A stretch of DNA of 58,061 nt from JACPPO01 sp965262505 (GCA_965262505.1 CBDHFM010000007.1:1-58061), one strand, 5' to 3'. Shown: positions 46,599 through 55,299, numbered from the stretch's first letter. Program-made: numbers and translations. The notes: generated from the letters alone by a model not told the origin.

Positions 46599-47000
46599 AT
46601 GATTGCAAGAATGAAATTAACCGACCCCCGCACAGACCGTTTTGATGTCGCCGCGCTACACGCGACATTGGATTCCGAGCGCCGTTCCCGGCGTCTCACC
46701 TGGAAGAATGTGGCGGCGCAGTCTGGAGTCAGCGCATCCACGCTCACCCGGTTATCGCAGGGCCGTCAGCCCGACGTTAACAGCCTCGCATCCCTCACCG
46801 CATGGCTCGGGATGTCCGCAGACCATTTCATGCGTGCCGAAACCGTTGACCAATTCGGCGCCGCAGCCCCCCTTGCCCAGATCTCCTCCATCATCCATCG
46901 AGATCCACACCTGAATCCCGAGGGTGCGGTTGCCCTAGAGGAGTTAATCCGAGCCACGTATGCGCGTCTAAGAACCGACAGCGATAAAACAACAGACTGA
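46599..47000 (+). CDS. XRE-family regulator
   Basis: The 133-aa protein (ATG 46599; ATG 46611 is possible) has an HTH of the Cro/C1 type: LTWKNVAAQSGVSASTLTRL and SQGRQPDVNSLASLTAWLGM. The C-terminal 50 residues are acidic helix. It is divergent from the UBL operon, and the intergenic space is only 62 bp, so it is the likely regulator of the operon. XRE genes accompany many defence operons. Confidence 0.85.
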   Translation: MIARMKLTDPRTDRFDVAALHATLDSERRSRRLTWKNVAAQSGVSASTLTRLSQGRQPDVNSLASLTAWLGMSADHFMRAETVDQFGAAAPLAQISSIIHRDPHLNPEGAVALEELIRATYARLRTDSDKTTD

Positions 47001-47034
47001 CGCCTTCCGCATCGCCCAGTCCGGGACAAAGCAC

Positions 47035-47150
47035 GCCTCGTGATAGATGATCTTGACGAACTACAGGGTGCGCACGAAGGCGCACCGGAAGTCGCGAATG
47101 CGCTTATAGCCGTGACCGAACTGCTCGTAGAGCAAGAGCCGCGCGCCGCG
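47035..47150 (-). pseudogene. repA relic 3 (C-terminal part)
   Basis: The minus strand reads LLLYEQFGHGYKRIRDFRCA then FVRTL, an in-frame stop, and FVKIIYHEACF. This aligns with the RepA C-terminal motif LYRQFGADPAK, NFRSDCLRELKKI of the intact gene and with RepA proteins in general. The IS3-derived miniature element inserted beside it. Confidence 0.55.
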
Positions 47151-47154
47151 GTCC

Positions 47155-47250
47155 TGTACCGCCTCAGGGTTCTTGGACAGTGGTTTGACGGTATTCGCTT
47201 CTACGCCGCCGCTCGCAATCAAGTGTCCAAGAAAACCCTAGGGCGCAGGA
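47155..47250. mobile_element. 96-bp miniature element derived from the IS3 copy
   Basis: The left 59 bp match the orfB-side end of the intact IS3 copy (TTCTTGGACAGTGGTTTGAC), and the right 38 bp match its other end (CTCGCAATCAAGTGTCCAAG). The flanks GTCC at 47151-47154 and 47251-47254 are a 4-bp target duplication, the same length as for the intact copy. It has no coding capacity, so it was moved in trans. Confidence 0.85.
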
Positions 47251-47535
47251 GTCCTGATAACCGCCGCGAGCCACGTTAGGCCGATAAGAAGAGGACGCTA
47301 CAGCGACAGGATCCAGCCCAAAATGGAGACGAGAATTCCTTCCAGATAAGTCCCGTTACCATGAAGGATTGAGAGGGCAAGCACACATGACCAACGGACC
47401 GGCGATCGTTATTAAGGGAACGTACGAGGACTGGCCTGACGGCCCTCGAAAGCTAACGGCGCTTGATCCCGACCGGGAACCCAACCGCCAGACCTTCTGG
47501 TTCGGCGCCGAGCTCGCCCCGGCCGGCAACCAGGT
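47251..47535. other. No clear gene
   Basis: A short frame at 47387-47551 (MTNGPAIVIKGTYEDWPDGP) may be part of a decayed gene. TAAGTCCCGTTA near 47347 also occurs near 55250. Confidence 0.3.
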
Positions 47536-47625
47536 ATGGACGCCGCGGTGAAGAACCTCACCGAGGAGGACATCGTCAACATCGTGACCTACACTGCCAG
47601 CCTCGACCCGTGGAGACACGGATGA
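47536..47625 (+). pseudogene. c-type cytochrome C-terminal relic
   Basis: The frame reads MDAAVKNLTEEDIVNIVTYT then ASLDPWRHG and a stop, the usual last helix of a class I cytochrome c. The haem-binding part is missing. Its stop overlaps the ATG of the hemerythrin gene, showing the former gene order. Confidence 0.65.
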
Positions 47626-48110
47626 AGCGCCACGAGAGCCTCGTCCCGCTGTCGCGCGACCACCACTTCGGCCTCATCATGGCGCAGCGGCTGATCCTGG
47701 GCCGGGCGACCAATCCGCGCGCCGACTGGCCCACGGACCGGGCTCAGCAGGCCACGCGGCTGGTTAAGTTTTTCAAGTCCGACCTGCGTGCGCACTTCGA
47801 TATCGAGGAGACGCACGTCTTTCCGGCCGCCGGCCGGAGCATGGCGGACGGCGACCGCCAAGTGGAGGCCCTGATCGCCGACCACGACGCCATGCGGGCG
47901 ATGATTCGCAGCCTGGAAGCCGATCCCGCATCCGGCCTCGACGAGCGCCTGCCGGCGTTCGGCCACCTGCTCAAGGCGCACATCCACCGGGAAGAGCACC
48001 AACTCTTCGAGCAGATGCAGGCGGCGTGCGAGCCGGAGGAATTGGAGGCCCTCGGCGCCAGGGTTGCGGCGGCCCACGAAGCCGCGGACGGCCCCGCGTG
48101 CAAGGTGTGA
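47622..48110 (+). CDS. Hemerythrin-domain protein
   Basis: The 162-aa cytoplasmic protein starts MKRHESLVPLSRDHHFGLIM. The di-iron ligands of a hemerythrin four-helix bundle are visible: His in SRDHHF, HFDIEETHVFP, IADHDAMRAM and HIHREEHQLFEQM. Such proteins bind O2 or handle nitric oxide and iron. It was probably co-transcribed with the cytochrome c gene whose tail remains just upstream. Confidence 0.9.
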   Translation: MKRHESLVPLSRDHHFGLIMAQRLILGRATNPRADWPTDRAQQATRLVKFFKSDLRAHFDIEETHVFPAAGRSMADGDRQVEALIADHDAMRAMIRSLEADPASGLDERLPAFGHLLKAHIHREEHQLFEQMQAACEPEELEALGARVAAAHEAADGPACKV

Positions 48111-48290
48111 GCCCCGGCGTGATCTTTGCCAAGTGATGCGGCGGGGAGCGTTCCGGATCGGGTTCGGCATGTCAGCGGGCGGCTTGCCGGTCCTGGCGGC
48201 GCCGGCAGCCTGGGAGGGGCCGGTGTTCGTGGAGATTAGCGCGGGCCCAGTCCACCCAGGCCAGCAAGCCACTAGCTCGCTACGGCGTGG
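48111..48290. other. Spacer, no clear gene
   Basis: A short frame (MRRGAFRIGFGMSAGGLPVL) runs into repeat B and cannot be assigned. Confidence 0.3.
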
Positions 48291-48413
48291 TGTCAGGAAG
48301 AACTCTTTAACCCTGGACGTGGCATGTCCAGTAATCCAAATTCGAACTCTATTCTGACGCATTAGCGCCCCATCCCCTGACGTGAGGTTAGGGCATACGC
48401 CAACCCGACACCT
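48291..48413 (+). repeat. 123-bp repeat B (inverted relative to 10324-10446)
   Basis: The first 70 bp run from TGTCAGGAAGAACTCTTTAA to CTCTATTCTGACG, with the same spacing as repeat A; similarity continues to GCATACGCCAACCCGACACC. Both copies face outward around a 37.8-kb segment. Confidence 0.7.
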
Positions 48414-48433
48414 TCGCCTCGCGTCCTCAAGCA

Positions 48434-48796
48434 ATGCTCGCCTACAATCCAGAGAATATGACCGAAGACGAACGAGAACACCTGCTCAGCACGGTGGGCC
48501 AAGCGCACGCGGGCCTGTCCGAGGTGGCTCTCAAGTTGCGTTTGGGATTGCCGCCGAAAACACCGGCGCTCAAGACGGCGATCAAGGCCGAGCGGGTGGC
48601 CTTCGATCTCAAGCGCTCGCTTCAGCGGCTCGAGGTGAAGGACGTTGAAACGATCACACGGCGCGCAGCGTTGTTACCCGAGGTTCGCCGAGGCGGGAAG
48701 GTCGTCGACCCAGAGTCGCTCCTGCGGCACGAGAATCGACACGACAAGCGTCTTACAGGTCTTCCCCGTCGAAATACTCCTCGTCGATCCGGTTGA
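48434..48796 (+). CDS. Hypothetical helical protein
   Basis: The frame (ATG 48434, or 48458) encodes a basic, mostly helical protein of about 110 aa (EDEREHLLSTVGQAHAGLSE, LKTAIKAERVAFDLKRSLQR, VETITRRAALLPEVRRGGKV). The 3' 44 bp overlap the 3' end of the convergent Mrr gene, so the natural end may have been different. No family is recognised. Confidence 0.5.
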   Translation: MLAYNPENMTEDEREHLLSTVGQAHAGLSEVALKLRLGLPPKTPALKTAIKAERVAFDLKRSLQRLEVKDVETITRRAALLPEVRRGGKVVDPESLLRHENRHDKRLTGLPRRNTPRRSG

Positions 48797-49673
48797 CCGC
48801 ATACCGGATCCGGGTGCGCACGCCGATCTCGTGGACGACCATGAGACGTGCGAGTTCCTCCCCGTCGATCAGGACGATGCGCTTCGGACTCTTGGCCACA
48901 TAGTCCGTTGCGGACCGCGTGAACCCGGCGGTGGTCACGAACACGCCCTTGGTCGTGTTCGCCGCATCGATCGCCCCGGCGAAGTTCCGGAGGTCGCCTT
49001 CACCCACCGTGGTGCCGGCGGCGTATTTCTTAGCCTGAAGATACACCTCGTCCAGCCCGAGCGCGTCTTCCCGGATCGTGCCGTCGATGCCGCCGTCACC
49101 CGCCTGCCCCGTCACCCGGCCGCGCGCGGTGTCGCCCCCGCCATAGCCCATCGCGATCAGGAGATCCACCACCACGCGTTCGAGAAACGCAGAGGGCGCG
49201 GCCCGCACCCGGTCCAGGAGGTCGGCCTCCAGCGCTTGACGTAATTGCGCGGCGGCATGGTCCAATGCTTCCTCCGGCGTCTCCACCGCATCGTCCGACC
49301 GTGTGGGTGGGGAATTCTGTTTCTGCGACGGCGCCTTTCTCCACGCAACATACGCTGGGTAGCGACGAAGGAGTGGCACGTCGATCCGCGTCGGCGATTG
49401 AGCCAGCAGTTGTTCGCCGTCCGCCGCCAGCCGGTAGATGCCACGTTGGACCTTTTCCACTAAGCCAGATCTCTCCATATGAATAATCGCCCAGCTGACC
49501 CGGTTCGTGAACACTGGTTGGCGGCCGCTTGGTAACAACTCTTGTATCTCCTCTGGCGTGAGCCCTTCGGCGGCCGCGACACGTTGGCGCACCTCGGCGA
49601 GCGACGTGTCAACGCCGCCGGACAGTGCCGTGAGGGTCGGGAGCATGAGCGATTGAAAGTCAGGGACGGGCAA
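48753..49673 (-). CDS. mrr: Mrr-type restriction endonuclease
   Basis: The 306-aa protein starts MPVPDFQSLMLPTLTALSGG. The N-terminus is an Mrr_N winged helix (EEIQELLPSGRQPVFTNRVS). The C-terminal half is the Mrr catalytic domain: GYGGGDTARGRVTGQAGDGG with IDGTI, then VYLQAKKYA, giving the D-QxK active-site signature, and FVTTAGFTRSATDYVAKSPK. Mrr proteins cut modified DNA (type IV restriction). Here it follows a large methyltransferase gene 42 bp upstream on the same strand, suggesting one operon. Confidence 0.9.
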   Translation of the reverse strand: MPVPDFQSLMLPTLTALSGGVDTSLAEVRQRVAAAEGLTPEEIQELLPSGRQPVFTNRVSWAIIHMERSGLVEKVQRGIYRLAADGEQLLAQSPTRIDVPLLRRYPAYVAWRKAPSQKQNSPPTRSDDAVETPEEALDHAAAQLRQALEADLLDRVRAAPSAFLERVVVDLLIAMGYGGGDTARGRVTGQAGDGGIDGTIREDALGLDEVYLQAKKYAAGTTVGEGDLRNFAGAIDAANTTKGVFVTTAGFTRSATDYVAKSPKRIVLIDGEELARLMVVHEIGVRTRIRYAVNRIDEEYFDGEDL

Positions 49674-49715
49674 TGAGTCTTCCTCCGTTCTGTCTACACC
49701 ACCTGGGGCTAGGCG

Positions 49716-52700
49716 TCAGGCTGATGACTCGACGGGAGCCATCACGATCGCTCCGATCCGCCGGGCGGTGTCGGTAAAATGTTGGACATCCTCGGGTGTC
49801 AGCATGCGACCAAGAATCTTGCGCTCGCGGTAGGAGAGCCATTTCTTGAGCACCTGGTAGCCGCCGAGTTTATAGGTCCACACAGGGGCGGGGATGTTGC
49901 GCCAGAAGGCGCGGGCGTTCAGGTAGATGTCGAACGTGGTTTCGCCGAGTGCTGGGAGGATGTTGCCCATGGCCGCACGTTCCTCCGGCGTATAGGGCCG
50001 CTCAACGAGATGGCCCTGGCCCGGCATTACGGCATCCCCTGATCCGTGATGCCCCCATCCCGCCGTGAGTGCGAAATCGTCGCCCGTCATGTAATGCCCG
50101 TCCTGGGTGGTGGGAACAGCGAGGGCGGCGATCTCCGGGCGCAGCGGGCCTTCGGTGACGCCCCGTACGGGCGTGTCGGAATCGAGTAACTGGGCAAGTG
50201 CACGGCCTCGTGCGGCTGACGCCGAGAGCGCCGCCCTCGCGTCTTCGGCCTCGCCATCCGGCCAGCCAAGCAGAGGGATGCGTGGCCACTCCATACGAAG
50301 CGCACCAGCATTCTCCGCGCGATAGGCGGGGTCGTGGAGGGTAGCGAGCACATGGTGGAATAAATCCTCCACGCTTGCGCCGAGGCGTTCAAGATAGCGG
50401 CGCGCGGTGCCAGATAAGTTGGTGCGTCGTCCCGCGCCGTCATCGCCGAGGCCGAGGTCGCGTAGCCATATAGGGAAACAGGTCGCAGCAAAATCAAGTA
50501 GCTTCTTCCCGGCTATGTGCGAAATCGCTGGTCCAGGAAACCATTCCTGAGATGATTTTTTCTGAGCGACTAGCCACAGGTTCCCCTCGAACACATGCGG
50601 CCTGTAATCGGGGCGCGGGCGGTCGAGCAGGCTACCGTCGGCTTCCCAGTAGAGCCAGCGATTGTCGAAGGGCCGGTAGGCATGGCGGATGAAGCCAGTT
50701 TCTTCCGGCCCACCACGCGCGAGCAGCGTCTCGCGCACTACTCTTGCATGGAACCTCGCTGTGGTTTCCATTACACGTGGATAACGCCGCGCGATCTCCT
50801 CGTGGCTCAGGCCTGCGTCGAAGTAATCGGCGACGCGCGCCCTAAGCCGGTCAAGGTCAATATCGAGGAGGAAACTGTCGCGCCCGGTGACGACGCCCGG
50901 AAACGACATCGGAAACAGATCGGGCAGCGCCGGCCAGTCGAACCAGTCCTCACTCACCGCCGTCCGCATAAACGGCAATCCGAGCGGCAGGATCGGCGCA
51001 ATCCCCTCATAGAGCGCGCCGGGTTCCACTTCCGCCGTCGCTGTCAGGTTCGCGCGTTTAGCCTGCCCCCAGAGATGCCGGAAGCCCACCGCATCGGCGG
51101 GCGCGTGGTTGGCCTTGCGTACGAGCGTCGTGATGGCGGTGCCGACCTGGATACCGACCGGGGCGCCTTCGGTCGAAAAGATGCTCGGGTCCGGCAAGCC
51201 GTCCGGCGAGACCTTGCCGGTCTTGTATTTGTCACCGTTCAGGCAGTCGATTCGTACCGCGTCAAACGCGTCCAGGTAGCGCTCCCGCATTCCGGTGAAG
51301 GACAGGCCGTCGAGCCAGGAATAGTTGGAGATGAAGCAGATCACGCCCCGCCCCGTCTTGTCGGCGATGCGCCGTTCTGCCATGCGGAAGAAGCGGACAT
51401 AGAGGTCGTTCAGCCCTTGGCCCTCCGGCCGGCGGACACGCCTCGTCGTGCGGTAGGCATCGGACAGGTCCCGTTCCTCGTCCACCGCCATGCCGGCGAA
51501 GCCGTTGTACGGCGGGTTGCCGAGGATCACGAGGATCGGTGTCTCCTGCTTCACCTGATCCGCGCGGTCGCGTTCCTCTTCCAGTTCCGGGAACGGCAGC
51601 GGCTTCGTCGTTCTCGGCTCCCAGCCGGTCAGCGCATTGGTGAGGAAGACGCCGGCGCGCTCCGTTCCGTCGTCAGCCAGCGGCGCGTCGAGGTCCTGCA
51701 GCGTGAGCCCGATTTGTAGGTGCGCGACGACGAAGGCCGCGGGCATGATCTCGAAGCCGAACACGCGGCCCACGGCCGCCTGCTTCACCCGCGCGCCGGC
51801 GAGCGCGCCGAGGCCTCGGCTCGCGAGGTTAGCAGCGATACGGCGCAGGACTTCCGCGAGATAGGCCCCGGTGCCGCAGCACGGATCGAGCACATAGACG
51901 TTCTCTGCCGCGAGTCCATCGGCGATACCGAGGTCGTCCCTCACCGCCCGGTCCACGCGAGCGACCATGTAGCGGACCACCTCCGGCGGCGTGTACCAGA
52001 CGCCCAACTCCTTACGCAGCTCGGGGTCGAAGGCTTCCAGAAACGGCTCATAGAAGTAGGGCACGGCCTCGCCCTCGGTGAAGCGGGCGAAAAACACGGC
52101 CCGGTCAACACGATTGAGGGCGGCGGCCGTCCAGTCCAGCACTTCGACCAACCCCAGCGGTTGCAGGCGGCCCGGATCGGAGAGCTGCTGGAACAGTGCC
52201 CGCAGCACTGGCGCGCGCAGATGCCAGACGGCCGTGCGCCAGTCGAATTGCGCCGGGCTGTATCCGCCGGCAAACAGCGGTCGGTCTTGGGAGGCGGTGT
52301 CCGTGCGCGACCACAGCACCCAGGCGGAGAACACGCCATAGAACAATGTTTGCACCAGCGTCGAATGAAAGAACCGCGCCCCCCGCTCACCCTCGAAGCG
52401 GACCCCGAGCGCGTCTTCCAGCGCCGCGCGCACCGCCGCAAGCGGGGGCGACTCGCCCGCCGCCTCGACCCGCGCGAGCCCGTCACGCGCATACGACGCG
52501 AGCAGCCACGCCAGGTCCTTCGGCTCGGCCAACGCCGCGCGATGCGACAGCGCCCGGGTGAGATATTCGCCCAGGCCCGCGCCCACCTCTCGCGCGAAGG
52601 CCCGCGGTGTTTCGAGTCGGCGCACGAACGTGTCCGCGTCGTCGGCCAGCCGGAACGTTTCGAGCTTCGTCGGACGGCCCGCCGCATCCTCGCCCACCAG

Positions 52701-53090
52701 TACGAAGTCGCGCGTGTTCGTCACCAGCACCAGCCGGTAACGGCCCCAGTAGCGGCTCACCTGGTCGCCCGCCGCCGTGAGCCAGGCGTCGTCTCCGACG
52801 GCCTTCACCTCGACCACGCCGCGCTCCGGCACCTGGCCCTCGCGCGGCCGGCCCTGCTGCACCTGCTTCGCCGCGTAGAGCCCGAAGTCGGGATGGCCGG
52901 CGCCTTGATCGGCCAGCTCGCCGACGCAGAACACTTTCGGCGCGAGCGTCGCGCCCACGGCGTTGAGCAAGTTCGTGAGCGGCCCGTAACTCGACCGCTC
53001 CCCGGTCGCGCCGCCAGAGGCCCGCACCCGTCCAAGATCGGCGAAGTAGGTTTCGCCCGCGGCCGTCAAGGCCGTGGTTGTGTTGGGCAT
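49716..53090 (-). CDS. Type ISP/IIG-like DNA methyltransferase-nuclease
   Basis: The 1124-aa protein starts MPNTTTALTAAGETYFADLG. The N-terminal region has a PD-(D/E)XK-like nuclease signature (HPDFG 66-70, VEVKA 93-97). Residues 360-560 are an N6-adenine methylase core with motif I LDPCCGTGAYL (401-411), FGFEIMPAAFVVAHLQ and motif IV NPPY (525-528). The C-terminal 400 residues resemble target-recognition domains of type ISP enzymes (HAYRPFDNRWLYWEAD, WTYKLGGYQVLKKWLSYRER). The helicase motor of LlaGI-type ISP enzymes is absent, so it is closer to a IIG-like single-chain RM enzyme. The Mrr gene downstream is probably co-expressed. Confidence 0.85.
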   Translation of the reverse strand: MPNTTTALTAAGETYFADLGRVRASGGATGERSSYGPLTNLLNAVGATLAPKVFCVGELADQGAGHPDFGLYAAKQVQQGRPREGQVPERGVVEVKAVGDDAWLTAAGDQVSRYWGRYRLVLVTNTRDFVLVGEDAAGRPTKLETFRLADDADTFVRRLETPRAFAREVGAGLGEYLTRALSHRAALAEPKDLAWLLASYARDGLARVEAAGESPPLAAVRAALEDALGVRFEGERGARFFHSTLVQTLFYGVFSAWVLWSRTDTASQDRPLFAGGYSPAQFDWRTAVWHLRAPVLRALFQQLSDPGRLQPLGLVEVLDWTAAALNRVDRAVFFARFTEGEAVPYFYEPFLEAFDPELRKELGVWYTPPEVVRYMVARVDRAVRDDLGIADGLAAENVYVLDPCCGTGAYLAEVLRRIAANLASRGLGALAGARVKQAAVGRVFGFEIMPAAFVVAHLQIGLTLQDLDAPLADDGTERAGVFLTNALTGWEPRTTKPLPFPELEEERDRADQVKQETPILVILGNPPYNGFAGMAVDEERDLSDAYRTTRRVRRPEGQGLNDLYVRFFRMAERRIADKTGRGVICFISNYSWLDGLSFTGMRERYLDAFDAVRIDCLNGDKYKTGKVSPDGLPDPSIFSTEGAPVGIQVGTAITTLVRKANHAPADAVGFRHLWGQAKRANLTATAEVEPGALYEGIAPILPLGLPFMRTAVSEDWFDWPALPDLFPMSFPGVVTGRDSFLLDIDLDRLRARVADYFDAGLSHEEIARRYPRVMETTARFHARVVRETLLARGGPEETGFIRHAYRPFDNRWLYWEADGSLLDRPRPDYRPHVFEGNLWLVAQKKSSQEWFPGPAISHIAGKKLLDFAATCFPIWLRDLGLGDDGAGRRTNLSGTARRYLERLGASVEDLFHHVLATLHDPAYRAENAGALRMEWPRIPLLGWPDGEAEDARAALSASAARGRALAQLLDSDTPVRGVTEGPLRPEIAALAVPTTQDGHYMTGDDFALTAGWGHHGSGDAVMPGQGHLVERPYTPEERAAMGNILPALGETTFDIYLNARAFWRNIPAPVWTYKLGGYQVLKKWLSYRERKILGRMLTPEDVQHFTDTARRIGAIVMAPVESSA

Positions 53091-53374
53091 TGCGTCTGTT
53101 GTCGTATGGAACGCACGGCGCCAGCCGGAGCGCCGCTACCCCGGTTCACCCGGACGGCCGAAGCGCACAGTGTGAGCCACGCATGCCTCCAGGAGCAGTT
53201 TGCGGCTCTTCGAAGTACTGCTGGTTCGTGATCTCGGGTGTGTTGCCGGCATTGGCGTCAGCGGCCTTCATTTCGTGCGGCAGTCTAGCAGCCTGTGATT
53301 TCAAGACAGGCCGATACTGTCGTCGGATCACGGAGTCGACAAAGAACTTGACGGGACGCCACCTCGAAACATTG
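53091..53374. other. Divergent spacer
   Basis: It separates the methyltransferase (minus) from the DUF4143 ATPase (plus). No gene is seen; promoters for both must lie here. Confidence 0.4.
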
Positions 53375-53431
53375 CGATCGGACGAACCGTAACGTTTCGA
53401 TTGGACGAACCTGAATGTTACGATCAGACGA
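53375..53431. repeat. 23-bp tandem repeats before the ATPase gene
   Basis: CGATCGGACGA (53375), CGATTGGACGA (53398) and CGATCAGACGA (53421) recur every 23 bp; the first two units also share GAAC and an AACGTT- or AATGTT-like end. The last unit ends at the ATG. This looks like an operator array for an autoregulator. Confidence 0.65.
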
Positions 53432-54774
53432 TGCTTGAATCGTTCATTCCTCGCTATATTCAGCGCCGATTGGCGGAGGCGTTGGAAGACTCGCCAGTCG
53501 TACTGATTCACGGCCCGCGCCAGTGTGGCAAGACAACCCTTGCCCAGATCGAATATGCGCCGAATTATCTGACCGTGGGTGGGCGTCACCTGACCGTCGG
53601 GGGCGCTCGCATCAGTTTCGGGTTGTCGGATCACCACCGTGACTACGCCTATATAAGCTTCGACGACCCTGTCGCCAGAGAAGGTGCACGAGCAGACCCG
53701 AATGGTTTTGTTGCCAATTTACCAGAGCGGGTAATCCTGGACGAAATACAACATGTCCCGGATCTCTTCGCAGCCATCAAGATAGAAGTGGACCGCCGCC
53801 GGGTGCCCGGCCGTTTCATATTGACCGGTTCCACCAATGTGCTGCTCATTCCAACCTTGTCAGACTCCCTGGCCGGACGCCTCCAAATCGTTCGGCTCCA
53901 TCCGTTGGCGCAGTGTGAGCTGGAATTTCGCTCGGCCTCACATTCTTCGCAGGCTGACGCCGGTTTCCTGGATGCCTTGTTCGAGGATGGATTCGATGTC
54001 CGGCAGACCGAGCGACTCGGTCAACTGCTCATCGAACGGATTGTCGCCGGCGGATTCCCGCCAGCCCTAACGCGTCGAACTGCCAGGCGTCAGACCAAGT
54101 GGTATCGTGATTATGTTGAAGCTCAGGTTCAGCGTGACGTGCGTGACATGGCGCGCATCAGGATGCTCGACGTTCTGCCCAGACTCTTGAGCGCCGCCGC
54201 CACGCAAACAGCCGGACTATTCAACCTCACCGACCTCGCCTCGCCATTCCAGCTTAGTCGGCCGACGATCGGTGACTACATTACGCTTCTCGAGAGACTG
54301 TTCCTGTTGGAACGGCTCCCGGCCTGGCATAACAATCGTTTGAAGCGCCTAGTCAAAAGCCCGAAATTACATCTCGGCGATACTGGGATTGCCTCGGCCC
54401 TGCTCGGCGTGGACGCCGCCACGCTCGCGGCCGACCGAGTTCTTCTCGGACGTCTCTTAGAAACGTTCGTGTACCAAGAATTGCGCCGGCAGGCAAGTTG
54501 GCATGATGCACCGATGACGTTCTTCCACTTCCGCGACAAGGACGGCGTGGAAGTAGACATCGTTATTGATCGCGGGTCAAAAGGCGTTGCCGGAGTGGAG
54601 GTCAAGGCGTCAGCAACGGTGACCGAGACAGATTTTCGCGGACTTCGTAAACTTGCGACCGCCGCTGGCGAGCGCTTTGCCAGGGGGGTGGTGATCTATG
54701 ACGGAGAAACCAGTACAGGCTTCGGCGACGGCTTCTATGCCGTGCCGATCCGACGATTGTGGGAAACACAATGA
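53431..54774 (+). CDS. AAA_14/DUF4143 ATPase
   Basis: I start at ATG 53431 (MLESFIPRYIQRRLAEALED). The 447-aa protein has Walker A GPRQCGKTT, Walker B RVILDEIQHVPD, sensor FILTGSTNVL, then a winged helix and the DUF4143 C-terminal domain with a nuclease-like RDKDGVEVDIVIDRG and GVEVKASATVTETD motif. Such proteins are common, poorly understood P-loop ATPases with a PD-(D/E)XK-like fold. Three direct repeats overlap its start, suggesting autoregulation. Confidence 0.88.
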   Translation: MLESFIPRYIQRRLAEALEDSPVVLIHGPRQCGKTTLAQIEYAPNYLTVGGRHLTVGGARISFGLSDHHRDYAYISFDDPVAREGARADPNGFVANLPERVILDEIQHVPDLFAAIKIEVDRRRVPGRFILTGSTNVLLIPTLSDSLAGRLQIVRLHPLAQCELEFRSASHSSQADAGFLDALFEDGFDVRQTERLGQLLIERIVAGGFPPALTRRTARRQTKWYRDYVEAQVQRDVRDMARIRMLDVLPRLLSAAATQTAGLFNLTDLASPFQLSRPTIGDYITLLERLFLLERLPAWHNNRLKRLVKSPKLHLGDTGIASALLGVDAATLAADRVLLGRLLETFVYQELRRQASWHDAPMTFFHFRDKDGVEVDIVIDRGSKGVAGVEVKASATVTETDFRGLRKLATAAGERFARGVVIYDGETSTGFGDGFYAVPIRRLWETQ

Positions 54775-55299
54775 GCGTCTTCACCACCGATCGGCCGGTG
54801 CGGGATGAGTCGGCCGATATCTGTGGAGTGATTGGTATCAAGAACGACCCGCACGCGCGGCGTCCCAAAAGTAGACTGCTCCGGCGACGCTCTAGCCCGA
54901 GCGAGCCGGCGAACCGGACGATGCAGTGGTGGACTTGACCAGACACTACTCCGCGTGGATAACCACTCAAAACACTCTGCCCCACTCACGCAGGGTCTGG
55001 ATGGCGCGGCCGAGATTATTCTGCGTCGTGGCCCATGTCCGCCGGCCTGGTGGGACGACTGGGCGCGCGCGCTGGCCTGGGCGGTGCTCGATCCGTCACC
55101 CTGACGCATAAGGTGCGCCCGGAATCTTCGATTCTTGGCCCCGGCGGGAGGGCCGACGTTGCACTCCGGCCACCCCTCCTTTTGGGGTCGCTCAGGGTCA
55201 ATGTGTCCCTCCGGGAAGAGGTAAGACCTCAGTCGGAAAGATGATCGATAAGTCCCGTTATCGTGAAAGATTCTCTCGCCAGGATCGACGCGTCGGAAC
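54775..55299. other. Decayed sequence, no intact gene
   Basis: Long frames exist on the minus strand, but their translations are Arg/Pro/Ser-rich and unlike proteins. I see no recognisable gene. Confidence 0.4.

Noticed and set aside
50595..53231. Long plus-strand open frames opposite the methyltransferase gene
   Set aside because: Their translations are Arg/His/Pro-rich without motifs and mirror the codon bias of the real minus-strand gene; they are shadows.
54775..55299. Minus-strand frame to 55433 as a real gene
   Set aside because: Only its first 35 codons look like protein (a TPR unit); the rest is low-complexity.
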